From: Nocardia alba NBRC 108234
Lineage (GTDB): Bacteria > Actinomycetota > Actinomycetes > Mycobacteriales > Mycobacteriaceae
Length of the DNA: 64,000 nucleotides
NCBI RefSeq assembly: GCF_001612665.1
Contig: NZ_BDAX01000027.1
Span: 1-64,000 of the forward strand
Direction: 5' to 3'
Shown here piece by piece: positions 36,728-44,722 of the stretch. The translations under genes and the position numbers were made by a program. The notes under the pieces are model-generated. The model did no database searches, was not told the DNA's origin, and was given only the letters and a program-made list of their open reading frames with translations. The number at the start of each line of letters is the position of its first letter. Within the stretch, counting starts at the first letter, position 1.

Positions 36728-37342
36728 ATGGCCAGGATGACGCGCAAGCAGTCGCACGCACTCACGCGTGAGCGGTTGGTCGAGACCGCCAAACGACTGT
36801 TCATGGCCGACGGCTACAACGTGACCCCGTTGGAGAAGGTGGCCACCGAGGCCGGATTCTCCAAGGGCGCGGTGTATTCCAACTTCGCGACCAAGCACGA
36901 ACTGGGCCTGGCCGTGATCGACGTTGTCCATGTGGAACGAGCGCAGACCCTGGTGGACTCGATGCTTCCGTACGACACCATGGCGGAACGGATCGAAGGA
37001 TTCGCGCGCTGGGCCGATGAGAACATCGGTGATGTCGGCTGGACCGCGCTGGAAGTCGAGTTCGCGACGAGCACCCGGCACATGCCGGAGATCCGCACCG
37101 AACTCGCCGAACGCCGACGCACCCTGACGGCGATGCTCGCCACGGTGATCCAGACGCAGGCCGACGAACTCGGCCTGCGTCTCCCGATGTCGGCCGAAGA
37201 CATCGCGCTGCAACTGCTCTCGCTCGGTATCGGCCTCGGTGTGCAACGCGCGATCGACCCCGAACTCCCCGTCAGCGCGATCGTCGACCTACTCCGCACC
37301 CAGATCAGCGCCGCTCAGACGAGTGCGGCAGTCGACGGCTGA
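36728..37342 (+). CDS. TetR-family transcriptional regulator
   Basis: A 204-residue regulator. The N-terminal helix-turn-helix spans residues ~14-60 (TPLEKVATEAGFSKGAVYSNFATKHEL); the remainder is a helical ligand-binding domain. It is divergent from the patatin gene with a palindromic site between them, so it most likely represses itself and the phospholipase, perhaps in response to a lipid or fatty acid (inference). No ribosome site precedes ATG 36728. Confidence 0.92.
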   Translation: MARMTRKQSHALTRERLVETAKRLFMADGYNVTPLEKVATEAGFSKGAVYSNFATKHELGLAVIDVVHVERAQTLVDSMLPYDTMAERIEGFARWADENIGDVGWTALEVEFATSTRHMPEIRTELAERRRTLTAMLATVIQTQADELGLRLPMSAEDIALQLLSLGIGLGVQRAIDPELPVSAIVDLLRTQISAAQTSAAVDG

Positions 37343-37355
37343 CTACCAGGGCAGC

Positions 37356-37435
37356 ACGCGATCCTCGCGCACGGAAAAGCGCGCGGTGGCACGGACCTGG
37401 TGAAACGCGATCCTCGCGCGCGCGAAAGCGCGCGG
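37356..37435. repeat. Two tandem hairpin repeats (49-bp period)
   Basis: ACGCGATCCTCGCGC occurs at 37356-37370 and 37405-37419. Each copy is followed by a near-identical right arm (AAAGCGCGCGG), making two similar stem-loops. They lie between the ends of the convergent tetR and ClgR/PopR-like genes and may act as a double terminator. Confidence 0.65.
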
Positions 37436-37459
37436 CGTCCGTCGGTCCCGATCGGCCGG

Positions 37460-37861
37460 TCAGGCGGCGAGCAGGACGGCGTTCGGCGCCGAGATGATGG
37501 GGGCGGCACCGGAGGGCGCGATCTGGCGTTGCCCACCCAGCACCACCGCGCGCGTCGGCACCAGGGCGTGCCTGCGCATCGATTCGGCCACCTGGGCCAC
37601 CAGGTCTCCCAGCGACGTGCCGAGGGCGCCGGCCAGTGCGGCGATCATCTCGCTCGATGGCTCTTTGCGCCCGCGCTCGACCTCGGAGAGGTACTGCGGC
37701 GAGATACCCGCGCGGCCCGCGGTGTCGACGAGGGTGGAGCGCTGCTCCAGGCGCAGCGCGCGCAGGCGTTCGCCCAGCGCCTCACGCCAGAGTGGTTCCG
37801 GGCGCGACCGCCGTTCGCCGTGTCCGCCTGGAATCACCCGCAACCCGTTGTGCTCGCCCAT
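37460..37861 (-). CDS. ClgR/PopR-like XRE regulator with C-terminal LLAA
   Basis: A 133-residue helix-turn-helix protein. The DNA-binding core GISPQYLSEVERGRKEPSSEMIAAL matches the ClgR signature (YLSEIERGRKEPSSE in the mycobacterial protein, as I recall). The tail ends N-A-V-L-L-A-A. ClgR and PopR activate clp genes and are themselves degraded through C-terminal residues by ClpP; PopR depends on a terminal Ala-Ala. The extra ClpP pair is 4.4 kb away and shares a 12-base upstream motif with this gene. The ATG at 37861 (MGEHNGLRV) has GAAGG directly upstream. An alternative is that it is the general ClgR controlling clpP1-clpP2. Confidence 0.85.
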   Translation of the reverse strand: MGEHNGLRVIPGGHGERRSRPEPLWREALGERLRALRLEQRSTLVDTAGRAGISPQYLSEVERGRKEPSSEMIAALAGALGTSLGDLVAQVAESMRRHALVPTRAVVLGGQRQIAPSGAAPIISAPNAVLLAA

Positions 37862-37902
37862 CCTTCGAGCGTAGGGACGCCGGGACCGAAACACCCGGCT
37901 CT

Positions 37903-37917
37903 TCTGCTCTCGGCGTA
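37903..37917. promoter_or_regulatory. Candidate PopR/ClgR-like operator upstream of the regulator gene
   Basis: TCTGCTCTCGGCGTA on the plus strand; its first 12 bases are the exact complement of the motif upstream of the extra ClpP pair. On the coding strand it reads TACGCCGAGAGCAGA and starts 56 bases before the start codon. It also fits the mycobacterial/corynebacterial ClgR-box pattern CGCYNANRGCG (from memory) with one mismatch, suggesting autoregulation. Confidence 0.6.
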
Positions 37918-37964
37918 ACGGGGACAACGATGAACCCGCTCACGCGGGCCGAGGTCGCGAGAAC

Positions 37965-39164
37965 TCAGCGGGTGATGCCGAAGCGGGTGTCCGCCCAGCC
38001 GAGCGCGTCGGCGAAGGACGCGGCGACGATCTCGCTGTGGTCGACCCCGTCGTATTTGCGGTAGTCGACCGACTCGCCCCGCCCCTGCTGTTCGGCGACC
38101 ATCGCATCGGTCGCCGACAACGGGACGGTGAGGTCGGCACGGCCCTGGAGCACGAGCACCGGAACGGTGAAGCGCAAGGCGCTCGGGTCGTTGTCGTCGA
38201 GCACTCGCAGCAACCCGGACACATCCCCATCGGCGGTGAACACATCCTTCGGCGACAGGCCGCCCCACTTGCCATTCTCGCGCAATCCGCCGGTGCAGTC
38301 GGAGTCGGCGACCGGCAGCAGCGACTGCGCGCGGGCGGTGAGGAATCGGGCCGGGTCCACATCGGTGACCGTCTGGGCGCCGCGGACCAACAGCGGCAGG
38401 TACACCGACACATCACCCGTGCCGAGCTTGCCCAGTGGGTTCGACGCCGCCCACTTCGCCATCCGCACCTGTTCGCCCAGGTGCGAGGCGGGCGCCAGCG
38501 CGATGGCGCCGAGCAGCGGCGTATTCGGGGTCCACCCCGCGGCGTCGACGGCGGCGAACAGGGCCGCGTGGCCGCCCTGCGAATGCCCCATCGCCACCCA
38601 GCGCGAGCCGACCGACTTGTCGATTTCCCTTGCCGCCGTGGCGATATCGGCCATCGCGCGCTGTTCGGTCTCGCCGATCATGTACCCGTGACCGCCCGGC
38701 GTCCCCAAGCCCTGATAGTCGGTCCTGGCGACCGCGTAGCCCTTGGCCACCCAGCGAGCCTGTTCATCCCGGCTCGGCGAGGAACCCTCCGAACGCGAGG
38801 CCGCGCAGACATCGGCGACGCCGGTGCTGCCCGGCCCCCAGGAGATGAGCGGCCATCCACCCGCGGGCGCGACACCTTCGGGCACCGCGAGCGTCCCCGA
38901 CACCGCGACGGTCTTCTCCTGCGCGTCCAGAGAGCGGTAGAGCGTCAGGAAATTCCGGGCGCCGGGCACTGCCTGCGCACCGGTGAGCGGCTGCGCCCGG
39001 ATCACCGAACCACGCTGTCCCGGAATCGATTCGGCACTGGGGTTGTAGAACGCGGAAAGGGGTGCGGCCGCGGTGAATTCGGCGGTCTTGCTGTCCTGGG
39101 CGCAGGCCGACGCCGACAGCGCCAGGCAACCCGCGGCGATCACCCGAGCAATACGTGTGTGCAA
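37965..39164 (-). CDS. Secreted lipase/alpha-beta hydrolase (LIP family)
   Basis: A 399-residue exported hydrolase. The signal peptide runs to about residue 22 (VIAAGCLALSASACAQ), with a possible but weak lipobox at the Cys. The nucleophile elbow is GHSQGG; the catalytic Asp is probably in VLVLQGRADLTVP and the His in YDGVDHSE. It matches the secretory lipase (LIP) family acting on triglycerides or related esters. The start is TTG 39164 after GGGGAAAC; earlier starts would precede the signal sequence with charged residues. It is upstream of the ClgR-like gene on the same strand. Confidence 0.85.
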   Translation of the reverse strand: MHTRIARVIAAGCLALSASACAQDSKTAEFTAAAPLSAFYNPSAESIPGQRGSVIRAQPLTGAQAVPGARNFLTLYRSLDAQEKTVAVSGTLAVPEGVAPAGGWPLISWGPGSTGVADVCAASRSEGSSPSRDEQARWVAKGYAVARTDYQGLGTPGGHGYMIGETEQRAMADIATAAREIDKSVGSRWVAMGHSQGGHAALFAAVDAAGWTPNTPLLGAIALAPASHLGEQVRMAKWAASNPLGKLGTGDVSVYLPLLVRGAQTVTDVDPARFLTARAQSLLPVADSDCTGGLRENGKWGGLSPKDVFTADGDVSGLLRVLDDNDPSALRFTVPVLVLQGRADLTVPLSATDAMVAEQQGRGESVDYRKYDGVDHSEIVAASFADALGWADTRFGITR

Positions 39165-39371
39165 GTTTCCCCCGATACACCGACGGCCGTGGCGCGGCCG
39201 ATAAACCGCCGACCAGGTTACGCGATGCCACACAGACGGTTGGGCGCCACACCACGCCCAACCTCCTACGGGCTCAACTCGAGATCTTCGGTGCGACCGT
39301 CATCGGCGCGCGGAATCGCCGCGCTGCCGGGCGATCCGGGATCAGCGCCGCGCCGGGTCCGCGGACACGAA

Positions 39372-39401
39372 CGGCGCGTTCACCACGAGGTGAACGCGCC
39401 G
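39372..39401 (-). terminator. Terminator after the DUF5130 gene
   Basis: A perfect 13-bp stem (39372-39384 with 39389-39401, CGGCGCGTTCACC arm) with a four-base loop begins 16 bases beyond the stop of the leftward DUF5130 gene. The rest of the 253-bp spacer to the lipase gene shows no feature. Confidence 0.8.
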
Positions 39402-39417
39402 GACGGTACGGAACGAA

Positions 39418-39882
39418 CTAGCGACCGATCGCGGCGGCCATCACGCGGGTGGCCGAGATCAGACCGTCGATCAGGTTGCCCTGACGGAACGAGGCGAGGG
39501 CGGCGGTGACGCCGAGCTGGCAGATGCGGTCGTTGGCACGCTCGGCCACGTTCGCACCCGAGCGAACCTCGATCGCACCCTGGTTCGGGGACACGGCGAT
39601 GAGCACCGAATCGGCCGACTCCGGGGTGTTCGGCAGGATCGCGTCGGCACCGGCCGCCGGATCGGAGCCGAGGTCGCCGAGGTAGATGTTGAAGCGGACC
39701 TTGGTGGCGCGGGTCGCCTCGGTGAGCGCGTTGTCGAGGAAGATGCGCTCGTGATCGGTGAACGGCACCTCGTCGAACACGGTGCCGGGCTCGTGCACAC
39801 CGGACACGCGACCGCTGCTGGTGAGGGCGAACCCGTGCGGCAGGTCGGCCTCGACCACCGCGGGCCAATTAGAACTTGCCAC
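39418..39882 (-). CDS. DUF5130/TPM-like protein (Rv2468c family)
   Basis: A 154-residue protein matching M. tuberculosis Rv2468c by position and type. The TPM-like fold is suggested by HERIFLDNALTEATRATKVRFNIYLGDLG and the later VLIAVSPNQGAIEVRSG. No signal peptide or membrane helix is present. Start GTG 39882 overlaps the end of the ctaJ gene by 14 bases, so translation is probably coupled. Function unknown. Confidence 0.82.
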   Translation of the reverse strand: MASSNWPAVVEADLPHGFALTSSGRVSGVHEPGTVFDEVPFTDHERIFLDNALTEATRATKVRFNIYLGDLGSDPAAGADAILPNTPESADSVLIAVSPNQGAIEVRSGANVAERANDRICQLGVTAALASFRQGNLIDGLISATRVMAAAIGR

Positions 39883-40147
39883 TTGCCCGGCCTCCGATCA
39901 GCTCCGCATGCGCGGTTTCGAGAGCCGCATGACTGCCATGCGGCTCGGCGGTGTGGTGGCCCGCCGAGGCGGTCACCTCATCGGTAGCACTCCACAGCAC
40001 CGGCCGGTGGGTCCACTTCTGCCCGAGTGCGAAGTGGGCCGGCTTCTCACCGGGGAATGGCTTACCGAGATAGGACAAACCCGCGATCGCGAAGTAGATC
40101 GCGGCCGGGATGCCGACGAAGATCAGCACTGTCTCGAGAATGCTCAC
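39869..40147 (-). CDS. ctaJ: aa3-type cytochrome oxidase subunit CtaJ
   Basis: A 92-residue single-span membrane protein. One helix lies at residues ~4-27 (LETVLIFVGIPAAIYFAIAG), then the motif KPAHFALGQKWTHRPVLW and a polar tail. In mycobacteria a small subunit of this type (CtaJ) belongs to the CIII2-CIV2 respiratory supercomplex, and its gene sits beside the Rv2468c homologue, as here. Identification rests on that motif and context. It overlaps the following DUF5130 gene. Confidence 0.8.
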   Translation of the reverse strand: MSILETVLIFVGIPAAIYFAIAGLSYLGKPFPGEKPAHFALGQKWTHRPVLWSATDEVTASAGHHTAEPHGSHAALETAHAELIGGRASGKF

Positions 40148-40222
40148 GCACCAAAGGTAGACGATGCTGTGTAGTAGTTCATCCTCCGGCTGGCAGTTGC
40201 CCCACCGCGTGTCCGGCGCGGG

Positions 40223-41824
40223 CTACACCAACCAGGCCGCCGCGTTCGGTGGCAACCGATCCTCGGCCACCGGAGCACTCGACAACAGCACCTCCCCCGG
40301 CGGCAGCTGGATCGGGTCGTCCGAGGCGTTCAGTACGCAGGTCAGCCCGCCCGGACGACGGAAGGCGAGGCAGCCCTCCGGACTGCCGTACCACTCGATC
40401 TGCTGGCCCGCGAACTCCGGACGGGTGGCGCGCAGGTCGATCGCCAGCCGGTACAGCGACAGCGTCGAGTGCAGGGTCTCCAGTTGCGCTTCGACGGTAC
40501 GGTCGGCCCAGTCGGCGGGGATCGGCAGCCACGGCTTGCCCGCGGTGAAACCGAACGGCGTGTTCGAACCCTCCCACGGCATCGGAACCCGGCAACCGTC
40601 CCGTCCGCGTTCCCGGTGGCCCGTGCGCTCCCACACCGGATCCTGCAGGACGTCGTCCGGTAGGTCGTCGACATTGGGCAGCGCCAGTTCGGCCCCGTTG
40701 TAGATGAACACCGCACCGGGCAGCGCGAGTTCGACCATCATCATCGCCCGCCCCCGCGCGACACCGGCCTTGCCGCCGCCGTACCGGGTCACCTCACGTT
40801 CGATGTCGTGATTGGACAGCGTCCAGGTGGGTGGGGCGCCCGCGTCGGCGACCGCGTCGATGGAGTGCGTGATCGCGTCGTGGACGCCGTCGGCGGTGAA
40901 GGGAGTCTCGGCGAGGCGGAAATTGAATGCCAGGTGCAACTCGTCGGGGCGGACGTATTCGCCGAAGCGAACGTTGTCGTCGACCCACACCTCGCCGATC
41001 GACACCGCGTGCGGGTAATCGTCGAGCACGGTGCGGATACGGCGGTGGATGGCGTGTACGCCCGGGTTGTTGAAGCGGGGATCGTCGTCGTCGTGGACGA
41101 GCATCTTGGTCTCGACCCGGTCCATATCGGGCAGGCCCTCCGGCTTGGCCATGCCGTGGGCGACATCGAGGCGGAAACCATCGACGCCGCGATCGAGCCA
41201 GAAGCGCAGGGTCTTCTCGAAGTCGTCGGCGACCTCGGGGTTGTCCCAGTTCAGGTCCGGCTGTTCGGGCGCGAAGATGTGCAGGTACCACTGCCCTGGC
41301 GTGCCGTCGGGTTCGGTGATCCTGGTCCAGGCGGGGCCGCCGAAGATGCTCGGCCAGTTGTTGGGCGGCTGCGCCCCGTGCTCGCCGCGACCGTCTCGGA
41401 AGATGTAGCGAGCCCGTTCGGGGCTGCCGGGCGCGGCCTCCAGCGCCTCGGCGAACCACGCGTGTTCGATGCTGGTGTGGTTGGGCACCAGATCCATCGT
41501 CACTTTGATCTCGCGGTCGTGCGCCTCGGCGATCAACTCGTCCAGCGCCGCCAGCCCGCCGAAGAGCGGGTCGATATCGCGCGGATCGGACACGTCATAG
41601 CCACCGTCGGCCTGTGGTGACCGCATCACCGGACAGATCCACAGCGCGTCGACGCCCAATAGCTCCAGGTACCCCATCTTCTCGCGGACACCGCCGAGGT
41701 CGCCGACGCCGTCACCGTCGGAGTCGGCGAACGAACGCGGATAGACCTGATAGAACACGGCGGTTTTCCACCACGAATCGGTGCGTGCTTCCCCCGGCAC
41801 CGGCGAGGCAGGTGTCTGTGTCAC
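40223..41824 (-). CDS. aglA: GH13 alpha-glucosidase
   Basis: A 533-residue cytoplasmic glycoside hydrolase. Conserved GH13 regions run in order: VFYQVYPRSFADSDGDGVGD, DLVPNHTS, the nucleophile Asp in GFRLDVAHGM, the acid Glu in SIGEVWV, and the transition-state Asp in LSNHD. It most likely hydrolyses maltose-type alpha-1,4 or isomaltose-type alpha-1,6 links, matching Rv2471 (aglA). The start is GTG 41824 (VTQTPASP); an ATG ten codons earlier is possible. The 188-bp gap to glbO shows no other feature. Confidence 0.92.
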   Translation of the reverse strand: MTQTPASPVPGEARTDSWWKTAVFYQVYPRSFADSDGDGVGDLGGVREKMGYLELLGVDALWICPVMRSPQADGGYDVSDPRDIDPLFGGLAALDELIAEAHDREIKVTMDLVPNHTSIEHAWFAEALEAAPGSPERARYIFRDGRGEHGAQPPNNWPSIFGGPAWTRITEPDGTPGQWYLHIFAPEQPDLNWDNPEVADDFEKTLRFWLDRGVDGFRLDVAHGMAKPEGLPDMDRVETKMLVHDDDDPRFNNPGVHAIHRRIRTVLDDYPHAVSIGEVWVDDNVRFGEYVRPDELHLAFNFRLAETPFTADGVHDAITHSIDAVADAGAPPTWTLSNHDIEREVTRYGGGKAGVARGRAMMMVELALPGAVFIYNGAELALPNVDDLPDDVLQDPVWERTGHRERGRDGCRVPMPWEGSNTPFGFTAGKPWLPIPADWADRTVEAQLETLHSTLSLYRLAIDLRATRPEFAGQQIEWYGSPEGCLAFRRPGGLTCVLNASDDPIQLPPGEVLLSSAPVAEDRLPPNAAAWLV

Positions 41825-42012
41825 ACCCGCAATATTGCCAAAGATCACCGACACTATTCATGCGGGGCGAGACTTTCTGCGAATACGGCAAATCGCCAGC
41901 GTTTGCCACGCCACCGCGAAACATCATGGTAAAAGGCGCCATCGCGGCGAAACCGGCTCGCTATCTGCCCGACATCAGCGAACAGCGGGCACCGCGCGAT
42001 CAGCTGAGACGG

Positions 42013-42423
42013 CTACGGTGCGTTCTGCAGCGAAGCTGCCGCCATCTGGAAGTAGTCCAGCAGAGCCTTGCGGTGTTCGTCGTCCAAGATCGACGGCTCG
42101 ATCTCACCGACGGCGATCCGCATGCATCGCATCCAGGCGTCACGCTCGAGCGGCCCGACGACGAACGGATTGTGGCGCATGCGCAGGCGCGGATGCCCGC
42201 GCTCGTCGGAGTAGGTGCGCGGCCCGCCCCAGTACTGCTCGAGGAACATCCGGAACCGGCGCTCGGCCGGGCCGAGGTCCTCCTCCGGGTACAGCGGACG
42301 CAGGATCTCGTCGGCCGCGACCTCGCGATAGAACACCGACACCAGACGGCGAAACGTCTCCGCGCCGCCCACGGCTTCGTAGAAGGAGGTCGTTGTCTGC
42401 TCACCAGTGCTCACGGGTTCCAT
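42013..42423 (-). CDS. glbO: Truncated hemoglobin O (group II)
   Basis: A 136-residue 2/2 hemoglobin. FYEAVGG starts the fold, RFRMFLEQYWGGPRTYSDERGHPRLRMRH includes the distal/CD region and the proximal His, and the G8 Trp lies in RDAWMRCM, all typical of GlbO. It binds O2 and reactive species at the heme; the chromosomal place matches Rv2470. ATG 42423 is chosen; GTG 42414 has a GGAA site and is possible. Confidence 0.95.
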   Translation of the reverse strand: MEPVSTGEQTTTSFYEAVGGAETFRRLVSVFYREVAADEILRPLYPEEDLGPAERRFRMFLEQYWGGPRTYSDERGHPRLRMRHNPFVVGPLERDAWMRCMRIAVGEIEPSILDDEHRKALLDYFQMAAASLQNAP

Positions 42424-42587
42424 TGTGCCCCGATCGCCACGGTCACGAACGCGCCGCCCTTCAACCACAGTTCATCCGGAAGTTTGAAAAATAGCCGTGC
42501 AATACCGGCGGAACCATGGTCAACTGGGGTCAGTATCGGCCCCAGATACCACATGATCCTGCCAATCATGAAATTGAGGTCAACGAG

Positions 42588-43301
42588 ATGAAGCAGCGAC
42601 CGAGCGCCCGTTCCCACGAGGCGCGCACGCACCGACAACTCCAGCCCGCCGACGTCCACAATCGTGGCTCGGGGGCTATCCCGCTGCATATCTTGTCCGA
42701 TCACCATCCGGGCGCTCATGATCTTCACGACCTGCCGCACCTCCCCGCGCCATTGCATCTCGCCGGAGACCACGACGCCGCCGCATGGCGCAAACGTCGG
42801 GTCCTGCTCCTCAACGCCACCTACGAGCCGCTCACCGCGCTGTCCGCGCGTCGAGCCGTCGTACTGCTGATCTGCGCCAAAGCAGACGCCGTCCACGACG
42901 ATCCCGAAGGACCGGTCCTGCATTCCGCGGGCTCCGAAGTAGCGATTCCGTCCGTCATCCGCCTGCGCACCTATGTGCGGGTGCCCTACCGCGCCCGCGT
43001 GCCGATGACCCGCGCCGCGCTCATGCATCGCGATCACTACCGATGCGGGTACTGCGGCGGCAAGGCCGAGACCATCGACCACGTGATCCCGCGCAGCCGC
43101 GGCGGCGAGCACTCGTGGGAGAACTGCGTCGCCAGCTGCGCCCCCTGCAATCACCGCAAGGCCGACAAGATGCTGGCCGACCTGGGCTGGCATCTGCGCC
43201 ACCCGCTGGTCTCACCCAAGGGGCCGCACTGGCGGCTGCTGTCCACCACCGCCGACCTGGATCCGATCTGGTTGCAGTACCTCGGCGAAGGGGCCGCCTG
43301 A
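42588..43301 (+). CDS. HNH endonuclease (Rv2469c family)
   Basis: A 237-residue protein. The C-terminal HNH domain has CGYCGGKAETIDHVIPRSRGG followed by NCVASCAPCNHRKADK, so a zinc-bracketed HNH nuclease fold is complete. An N-terminal ~75 residues are His-rich and variable, then a conserved block RVLLLNATYEPLTALSARRAVVLL. The family is widespread in actinobacteria as a solitary gene; its role is not established. Start ATG 42588 follows a GAGGTCAACGAG stretch. It is divergent from glbO. Confidence 0.85.
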   Translation: MKQRPSARSHEARTHRQLQPADVHNRGSGAIPLHILSDHHPGAHDLHDLPHLPAPLHLAGDHDAAAWRKRRVLLLNATYEPLTALSARRAVVLLICAKADAVHDDPEGPVLHSAGSEVAIPSVIRLRTYVRVPYRARVPMTRAALMHRDHYRCGYCGGKAETIDHVIPRSRGGEHSWENCVASCAPCNHRKADKMLADLGWHLRHPLVSPKGPHWRLLSTTADLDPIWLQYLGEGAA

Positions 43302-43313
43302 CATCGGGTCCGC

Positions 43314-43883
43314 TCAGACGCTCTCGGCGACCATCGTCGCCCACGTTCCCGGCTCGAGCGCTTCGAAGATGTGCGGGAGATCGCCCAGGTAGCGGATGTA
43401 GTCGCCGGGGCGCATCTCCACGGGGTCATCCGCCGGACCCGCCATGGCGCGGCCCGCCGCCAGGACGACATGTTCGACCACGCCGGGACTGTGCGGATCC
43501 GAGCGACGGGTGTGGCCGGGCTCGGCCGCGATGCGGTACACATCACAGCGGGTGTGCGACTGGCCGGCTGCGAGCAATGTCACCCGGTAGTCGGCATCGG
43601 CCGACGGGACCGCCGCGCCCTCGTTGGCGCGGATCACCTGAACGTTGGCCCGCGGCGGGTCGAGCAGCCGGGAGAAGGGCATGTCCAGGGCGACGCACAG
43701 CGCCCAGAGGGTTTCCAGGCTGGGATTGCCGGTACCCGATTCCAGTTGCGACAGGGTGGATTTCGCGACGCCGGCCCGATTCGCGACCTCGGTGAGCGAG
43801 AGCCCGGCACGAGCGCGTTCCCGACGCAGCGCCGCGGCGATCACCGCCTGGGGCGGTCCGACGACGGGGTCCTGCCGGTCCAT
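43314..43883 (-). CDS. XRE-cupin transcriptional regulator
   Basis: A 189-residue regulator. The N-terminal XRE helix-turn-helix (LSLTEVANRAGVAKSTLSQLESGTGNPSLETL) is followed by a cupin ligand domain (~85-189). The gene is divergent from azlCD across 67 bp, and paired direct repeats overlap the azlC promoter, so control of amino-acid export is likely. It converges on the HNH gene with a 12-bp gap. Confidence 0.9.
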   Translation of the reverse strand: MDRQDPVVGPPQAVIAAALRRERARAGLSLTEVANRAGVAKSTLSQLESGTGNPSLETLWALCVALDMPFSRLLDPPRANVQVIRANEGAAVPSADADYRVTLLAAGQSHTRCDVYRIAAEPGHTRRSDPHSPGVVEHVVLAAGRAMAGPADDPVEMRPGDYIRYLGDLPHIFEALEPGTWATMVAESV

Positions 43884-43913
43884 CTACGCCTCCTGAGAGC
43901 TGGCGATACCGCG

Positions 43914-43963
43914 TTGACTTTACCCATCCCGTGCGTTCAATATAAACAACATGCGTTCGATAT
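43914..43963 (+). promoter_or_regulatory. azlC promoter with direct repeats
   Basis: TTGACT (43914-43919), 18 bases, then CAATAT (43938-43943), with the azlC ATG seven bases later, predicting a leaderless mRNA. Direct repeats GTGCGTTCAATAT (43931-43943) and ATGCGTTCGATAT (43951-43963), 20 bases apart, cover the -10 box and the start codon and are candidate binding sites for the XRE-cupin regulator. Confidence 0.55.
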
Positions 43964-44643
43964 GGCGAACACTCGACCGGGCAACCGTGGCTGCCGTCGT
44001 CGCGGCGTGCTGCGCCGTCGGCCTGTTCGGCGTGTCCTACGGCGCGTCGACGATCGCGGCCGGGTTCCCGATGTGGATGCCGATCGTGATGGCCGTGACT
44101 GTGCTGGCGGGCGGGTCGGAGCTGCTGTTCTTCGGGATCGTCGCGGCCGGCGGTAGTCCGCTGGCGGCGGTGGTGGCCGGGCTACTGCTCAACGCGCGCC
44201 ACCTGCCGTACGGATTGTCGGCGCCCGAGGTCTTCGGACACGGCTGGCGGCGAGTGCTCGGCATCCATGTCCTCAACGACGAATCGGTGGCCTTCGCCAC
44301 GGCCCCCGGCGATCAGGAACGGAAACGCGCCGCGTACTGGGCGTGCGGTATCGGCGTGGCACTGTGTTGGCCGCTGGGCGCGACACTCGGCGCGGCACTG
44401 GGCTCGCTCGTGCCCGACACTTCCGTGCTCGGTTTGGACGCGGTGTTCCCGGTGATCCTGCTGGCGCTGATCCTGCCCGCTCTGCGCGACCGGGCGACAG
44501 TGCGACCGGTACTCGTCGGCGCCGGGTTGGCAGTATCGGTCGCGCCGTTCGTGCCGGCGGGACTCCCGGTGCTGATCGCCCTGGGCGGACTGGCCTTCGC
44601 CCTGCGCCCACCGACCCCTACCGCCGAGCAGGTCGCGACATGA
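43951..44643 (+). CDS. azlC: AzlC-family branched-chain amino-acid exporter, large subunit
   Basis: A 230-residue polytopic membrane protein with about six to eight hydrophobic segments. The family stretch GVSYGASTIAAGFPMWMPIVMAVTVLAGGSELLFF and LLLNARHLPYG identify AzlC. With AzlD it forms a two-component exporter for branched-chain amino acids. The start ATG lies on the predicted transcription start. Its TGA overlaps the ATG of a duplicated azlD 5' end. Confidence 0.9.
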   Translation: MRSIWRTLDRATVAAVVAACCAVGLFGVSYGASTIAAGFPMWMPIVMAVTVLAGGSELLFFGIVAAGGSPLAAVVAGLLLNARHLPYGLSAPEVFGHGWRRVLGIHVLNDESVAFATAPGDQERKRAAYWACGIGVALCWPLGATLGAALGSLVPDTSVLGLDAVFPVILLALILPALRDRATVRPVLVGAGLAVSVAPFVPAGLPVLIALGGLAFALRPPTPTAEQVAT

Positions 44644-44722
44644 ACGCGCCATATCTGCTGCCCGCCGGCGGGCTCGCGGTAGGAACCGTGGCAGCGTGAA
44701 CGCGCCATATCTGCTGCCCGCC
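44640..44722 (+). repeat. Tandem duplication of the azlD 5' end
   Basis: The 26-base unit starting TGAACGCGCC occurs at 44641-44666 and 44697-44722; beyond it, GCTCGCGGTAGGAACC is also repeated. The first copy starts with an ATG overlapping the azlC stop (ATGA) but reaches a TGA after 19 codons. The second copy, reading GTG at 44696, opens the full azlD frame. Confidence 0.85.

Noticed and set aside
37356..37435. CRISPR-like array
   Set aside because: There are only two units, each a hairpin, with no variable spacers and no cas genes in the window.
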